The notes under the pieces were generated by a model. It had not been told where the DNA came from and did no database searches. It saw only the letters and a program-made list of their open reading frames with translations. From Bacteroidota bacterium (lineage in GTDB: Bacteria > Bacteroidota > Bacteroidia > Bacteroidales > UBA1556), in the NCBI GenBank assembly GCA_003973505.1, contig QNXT01000030.1:1-10109 (forward strand): 10,109 bases of DNA. Reading direction: 5' to 3'. This document shows, one piece after another, positions 6,948 to 10,109 of this stretch (its first letter is position 1; each line of letters opens with the position of its first letter). The translations under genes were made by a program, and so were the position numbers.

Positions 6948-8254
6948 TGTGCTATATCAGATATCACATATTGCGGAACGTTGCCCTGAGTTTCATACTC
7001 CTTGGGAACCGATTTTCCTTCACCCTCCAAAAATAAGTGATTTAGTTTTGCATAGGACTTAAAACTCACATTGTTTTTCTTATGCAATTTATGTTGCCAT
7101 ATTTTAAACTCTCGTGGTGTAACCTGATAGTCACGCAGCCCCTGCATCACCAATATCGGTTGAGGAATCGATTGTGCAGTTTTTACTTGATCATAATTAT
7201 TAGCAGCTTGCCAAAAACGCACATCACTTGTCAAAGGCAGTTTTACGCGTTCACCAGCAGCAGTATATTTTTCAAGATGTTTTACATTCTTTACTTTCTT
7301 CTTTATGTCTTTCAGTTGGGCCTTTTCCGTTGCCGTCAAACCATCCTGATTGAAAATATATTTATACTGTTCGTAAACCAAATCTTCTAATGGGCGCGCA
7401 TTTCCTGCCATCATTATTATTCCTTTTATATCCGGGTTATTTTGTGCAATTCGTGGAGCCATCATCGCTCCCAGGCTATGCCCCAAAACAAATATTTTCC
7501 CCGTATCAACACCTGCTACTTCTTTAGCCATTTTTACCGCTGCTAAAGCATCGTCGGTAACAACAGCGTCGAGCAAAGAGCGATTTCCTACATCCATAAG
7601 TGTCCGTGGGCTTACTAATGAACGCTTATCATATCGAATACTGGCAATACCCAATTCAGCAAGACCATGAGCCAAATCGCGAAAAGGTTTATTGGGACCA
7701 ATGGTTTCATCACGATCGTTAGCACCTGAGCCGTGCACAAAAACTACAATTGGGAATTTCACCACTCCTTTTGGAACACATAATGTGGCTGGTAAATCCA
7801 AATCGGAAGTATGTATTTTTATGGGCATTTCCTGATATTTTTCAGTATTTGCCATCTCCAACTGAGGAGAACGCCGCGTTTTATAGGGAACAAAATACAT
7901 TCCGCTGATGCGATTATCCTTATCAAAGGCCAAGCGATATCGCAAACTCTTTTTCTCAAATTGCAGCTGGGTTTCCAATTGATAATAATCATCAAACTGC
8001 ATTCCTTTACTTACACCAACTCCCCTAAACTTTCCCATTGCGGATTCCAACTGCGACCATATTTTAGCCAAATCAGCTAAACTTAGCTTACTTCGCATAT
8101 CATCGTTGAAATAGCTGTAAACACTATCCGAGTGATTGTTTTGAAATTGGCGTATCGTATTTTTATTTATGCTTTTACATTTTGCCTCATCTTGGGCATT
8201 TAGTAGAAAGCTAAAGAAAAGAAGGGTGATAAATAGTAGTGTTTTCATTCTCAT
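6926..8254 (-). CDS. Secreted alpha/beta hydrolase with N-terminal DUF3887-like domain
   Basis: A serine hydrolase of the alpha/beta fold, probably a periplasmic esterase or peptidase-like enzyme. Counting from MKTLLF at 8248 (440 residues): signal peptide 1-19 (ends LLNAQ), a DUF3887-like domain at about 25-125, then the hydrolase domain with oxyanion loop VHGSG (171-175), nucleophile elbow GHSLG (256-260, Ser258), acid Asp373 (GLRDYQV) and His404 (LNHLF). The triad is complete. The frame stays open up to an ATG at 8317, but that would put about 23 residues in front of the signal peptide and would lie upstream of the -7 box at 8277-8284. I therefore place the start at 8254 (MRMKTLL) or 8248. 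It is the first gene of the five-gene run, and its stop lies 22 bases inside the lipoprotein gene. The substrate cannot be predicted. Confidence 0.9.
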   Translation of the reverse strand: MRMKTLLFITLLFFSFLLNAQDEAKCKSINKNTIRQFQNNHSDSVYSYFNDDMRSKLSLADLAKIWSQLESAMGKFRGVGVSKGMQFDDYYQLETQLQFEKKSLRYRLAFDKDNRISGMYFVPYKTRRSPQLEMANTEKYQEMPIKIHTSDLDLPATLCVPKGVVKFPIVVFVHGSGANDRDETIGPNKPFRDLAHGLAELGIASIRYDKRSLVSPRTLMDVGNRSLLDAVVTDDALAAVKMAKEVAGVDTGKIFVLGHSLGAMMAPRIAQNNPDIKGIIMMAGNARPLEDLVYEQYKYIFNQDGLTATEKAQLKDIKKKVKNVKHLEKYTAAGERVKLPLTSDVRFWQAANNYDQVKTAQSIPQPILVMQGLRDYQVTPREFKIWQHKLHKKNNVSFKSYAKLNHLFLEGEGKSVPKEYETQGNVPQYVISDIAQWIKTVQ

Positions 8255-8276
8255 ATAATTGGTGTTGTGATTAACG

Positions 8277-8284
8277 CAAAGGTA
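8277..8284 (-). promoter_or_regulatory. TAnnTTTG -7 box ahead of the envelope operon
   Basis: The minus strand reads TACCTTTG, an exact match to the Bacteroidota -7 consensus, ending 22 bases before the ATG at 8254. No clear TTTG was found at the usual -33 distance, so the call rests on one box and its position. If real, transcription starts near 8270 and the five genes downstream (8254 to 1793) have no obvious further promoter between them. Confidence 0.5.
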
Positions 8285-8337
8285 AACAAATTTCAGGCCG
8301 TTTGTTTTGGTTCTCATAAATACTGATGATATTGTTC

Positions 8338-8395
8338 CCGCAGATTACGCTGATAATCGCAGATCTATTTCTGCGAAAATCTGCGCTATCTGCGG
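8338..8395. repeat. Palindromic array of CGCAGAT 7-mers with 9-10 base period
   Basis: Three copies of CGCAGAT start at 8339, 8348 (CGCTGAT) and 8358. They are mirrored by three copies of the reverse complement ATCTGCG starting at 8369 (TTCTGCG), 8379 and 8388. The spacing is 9 and 10 bases on the left and 10 and 9 on the right, so the 58-base block is a symmetric palindrome with a central loop of only a few bases. It begins 8 bases beyond the stop codon of the TetM-like gene, so its transcript would fold into a long hairpin at that 3' end. The same CGCAGAT-type intergenic repeat is, as I recall, common in environmental Bacteroidota and other phyla. No coding sequence lies inside it. Confidence 0.85.
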
Positions 8396-8402
8396 AAGTT
8401 AA

Positions 8403-10109
8403 TCACTGCAAAGCCTTACGAGCCTTCAAAATATATTTAGCTCGATCCAAGGGACTGATTCCTTTGAATTCCCGAATGACAGCTAATTCATCTTCCACTT
8501 TTTGATAGCCATCAAATTGCATTTGGATATTGGCTTTTCCTCCAGAACGAGAAGCCAATTGCACGGGATATTCCATTGCCGTGGCAAAGGGAACACGACC
8601 TTCCATTCGAATTTTGTCGCCATGAAAAACAGGCGGCTCAAAGACACCGCGCATTTTATGCATATCGGATGCTACTTGCCCCAAAATATCTTCCGAACCA
8701 GTAAGAATAAACTTCATCATTGGCTCCAAAATATCAGTATCGGAAACTTTTAGTCCATTCATAATGGCCATGGGTGTAGCAATCACGAAATCCCCTGCCC
8801 GACTGTGTACATTATGGTCTTCACCACCAATCAGGGTGATTTCCACATCGGTCACCCCCCAACCTTTGATGCCCTGCTCCAATGCTTTGGGAATAGTGCG
8901 CTCTACTTCTTTTTGGTATTTCAACAATATATCATTTACACCCACTTGCGATTTATAGCTTACACCACTACCCCGTTCAGCAGGTTTTATTTCAAACTTC
9001 ACCACCGCCCAGCAGGGTTTGGGCATGGTATATTCTTCGTAGCCTATGGTGACTGTTTTTGGGGTTTCCTTATAAATTACGGTAGGCATTTGGAAGTCCG
9101 TTTCGATATCAAAGCGTTGCTTTAAAATCTGTTGCAAAATCTCAATTTGAATCCATCCATTGATTTTTAAGTGAAATTCCTTTTCATCCTTAAACCAAAC
9201 AAACTGCAAAAGCGGATCTTCCGTATCAAGTTGTATTAGAGCCTCCGAAAGACGAATATAATCTTGCTCTGTTTTGGGTTTTACTTCCACCGTCAGAATA
9301 GGCGTAGTATTAAAATCCAAATTCCGTTTCACTTCTTTCTTCCCCAAAACATCGCCCACTTTCACATCAGATAAACCTGTAAGGGCAAGTATTTCACCAT
9401 TATTTGCCATGGAAACATCTTGGTATTTATCAGAAAAAATCGCTTTTATTTGATTGACTTTCTCTTCGCTTTTGCTTCGCTGATTAAAAACCAATTCTTT
9501 CTTTTGCAAACTACCCGAAAACACTCTAATATGAGCCAATTTACCAAATTGAGGATGATGCGAAATCTTAAAAACTATGGCAGAAAAAGCGCTATCCGTT
9601 GACTCATTAATATCAGAAAACTCCCGAACAATCTCATCTAAAACAAGTGAAATCCCTAATCCCATTTTAGCCACACTAAAAAGCATAGGAAAAACTTTTG
9701 CATCCAATAATTGTTGAGAATACACCGACTGTATTTTATTCTGATTAAGATTTTCACCTTCTAAAAATTGTTCCAAAAGTTCATCATCAAATTCAGCTAA
9801 GACTTCTATTGCAGCATCATTTTCCGAAAGCTCCACTGGTTGTATCTTAACTCCATCAGTAGCTTCATTTTCAATTTTTTGAACAGGAAAAACAGCAGCA
9901 TTCAACTCCGTTTTTATTTCTTGAATAACATTATCCAATTCTACACCTGGCCGATCAACTTTATTTACCAGAATCAATCTTGGAATTTTTAATTTATCAA
10001 GGATTTGCCATAAAACTCGTGTTTGCGCCTGCACGCCATCAGCGGCCGAAATCAATAGCACCACCATATCCACAGCCAAAAGCGCCCGCTCGACCTCCGA
10101 CATAAAATC
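8403..10109 (-). CDS. TetM/EF-G-like translational GTPase, 5' end off the right edge
   Basis: A ribosome-binding GTPase of the TetM/TetO/TetQ and EF-G superfamily. The window holds the last 568 codons. The frame is open through base 10109, where it reads DFMSEVERALLAVD, the stretch that directly follows the DTPGH (G3) motif in TetM/TetQ. About 75-80 residues, including the G1 loop, are therefore missing, and full length would be near 645, normal for the family. Counting from the internal Met at 10103: SAADGVQAQTRVL (19-31), NKVD (47-50, G4), an EF-Tu-like second domain around 170-260, and domains III to V from about 265 to 566. The tip loop of domain IV reads GEDHNVHSRAGDF (427-439) where TetM/TetQ have YSPVSTPADF, so drug resistance should not be assumed. 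The gene ends 8 bases before a palindromic repeat and seems unrelated to the operon that follows. Confidence 0.88.
   Translation of the reverse strand, partial: DFMSEVERALLAVDMVVLLISAADGVQAQTRVLWQILDKLKIPRLILVNKVDRPGVELDNVIQEIKTELNAAVFPVQKIENEATDGVKIQPVELSENDAAIEVLAEFDDELLEQFLEGENLNQNKIQSVYSQQLLDAKVFPMLFSVAKMGLGISLVLDEIVREFSDINESTDSAFSAIVFKISHHPQFGKLAHIRVFSGSLQKKELVFNQRSKSEEKVNQIKAIFSDKYQDVSMANNGEILALTGLSDVKVGDVLGKKEVKRNLDFNTTPILTVEVKPKTEQDYIRLSEALIQLDTEDPLLQFVWFKDEKEFHLKINGWIQIEILQQILKQRFDIETDFQMPTVIYKETPKTVTIGYEEYTMPKPCWAVVKFEIKPAERGSGVSYKSQVGVNDILLKYQKEVERTIPKALEQGIKGWGVTDVEITLIGGEDHNVHSRAGDFVIATPMAIMNGLKVSDTDILEPMMKFILTGSEDILGQVASDMHKMRGVFEPPVFHGDKIRMEGRVPFATAMEYPVQLASRSGGKANIQMQFDGYQKVEDELAVIREFKGISPLDRAKYILKARKALQ

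Noticed and set aside
7082..7390. Plus-strand open frame of 102 codons
   Set aside because: It lies wholly inside the hydrolase gene in antisense, has low-complexity hydrophobic content and resembles no family. The same applies to the other plus-strand frames at 2300-2500, 3633-3851, 6621-6806, 7811-8080, 8502-8753, 8764-8958, 8805-9125 and 9420-9602.
8403..10109. Tetracycline-resistance gene (tetM/tetQ)
   Set aside because: The family match is real, but the YSPVST-type loop is absent, no mobile-element or accessory context is seen, and base composition does not differ visibly from neighbouring genes.

Overview
The window is AT-rich DNA that reads as a member of the Bacteroidota. Supporting evidence: a secreted protein ends in a type IX secretion (T9SS) sorting domain; promoter boxes match the Bacteroidota form TAnnTTTG; Shine-Dalgarno sites are weak or absent; and the gene set fits (CcoS-CcoN cbb3 oxidase, a DUF5723-like outer-membrane protein, metal-type KdsA). 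Nothing here fixes a family or genus. Every recognised gene lies on the minus strand, so transcription runs right to left.

Layout from right to left. (1) 8403-10109: the C-terminal part, about 568 codons, of a TetM/EF-G-like translational GTPase whose N-terminus is off the right edge. (2) 8249-8402: a short intergenic stretch with a near-perfect palindromic array of CGCAGAT 7-mers and a TAnnTTTG promoter box. (3) 1793-8254: five tightly packed genes, probably one operon: a secreted alpha/beta hydrolase, a large lipoprotein of unknown function, a DUF5723-like outer-membrane beta-barrel candidate, kdsA (KDO-8-phosphate synthase) and a T9SS-exported seven-repeat beta-propeller protein. Adjacent genes overlap by 22, 11 and 4 bases, and the last gap is 7 bases. 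(4) 1370-1792: a 423-base gene-free region with a second palindromic array (CACAAAG 7-mers at 10-base spacing) and a good Bacteroidota promoter for the next gene. (5) 1-1369: ccoS followed by the first 377 codons of ccoN, the assembly factor and catalytic subunit of cbb3-type cytochrome c oxidase. ccoN runs off the left edge.

The central operon has a cell-envelope theme. One enzyme commits carbon to KDO for lipopolysaccharide, and the other four products all carry export signals (periplasmic, lipoprotein, outer-membrane barrel, T9SS). The cbb3 genes are a separate respiratory unit with their own promoter. The most unusual items are the two intergenic arrays, which are built from different 7-mers but share one architecture, and the TetM-like GTPase, whose domain IV tip loop lacks the motif found in classical tetracycline-protection proteins. 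I see no evidence of a defence island, prophage, insertion sequence or CRISPR.
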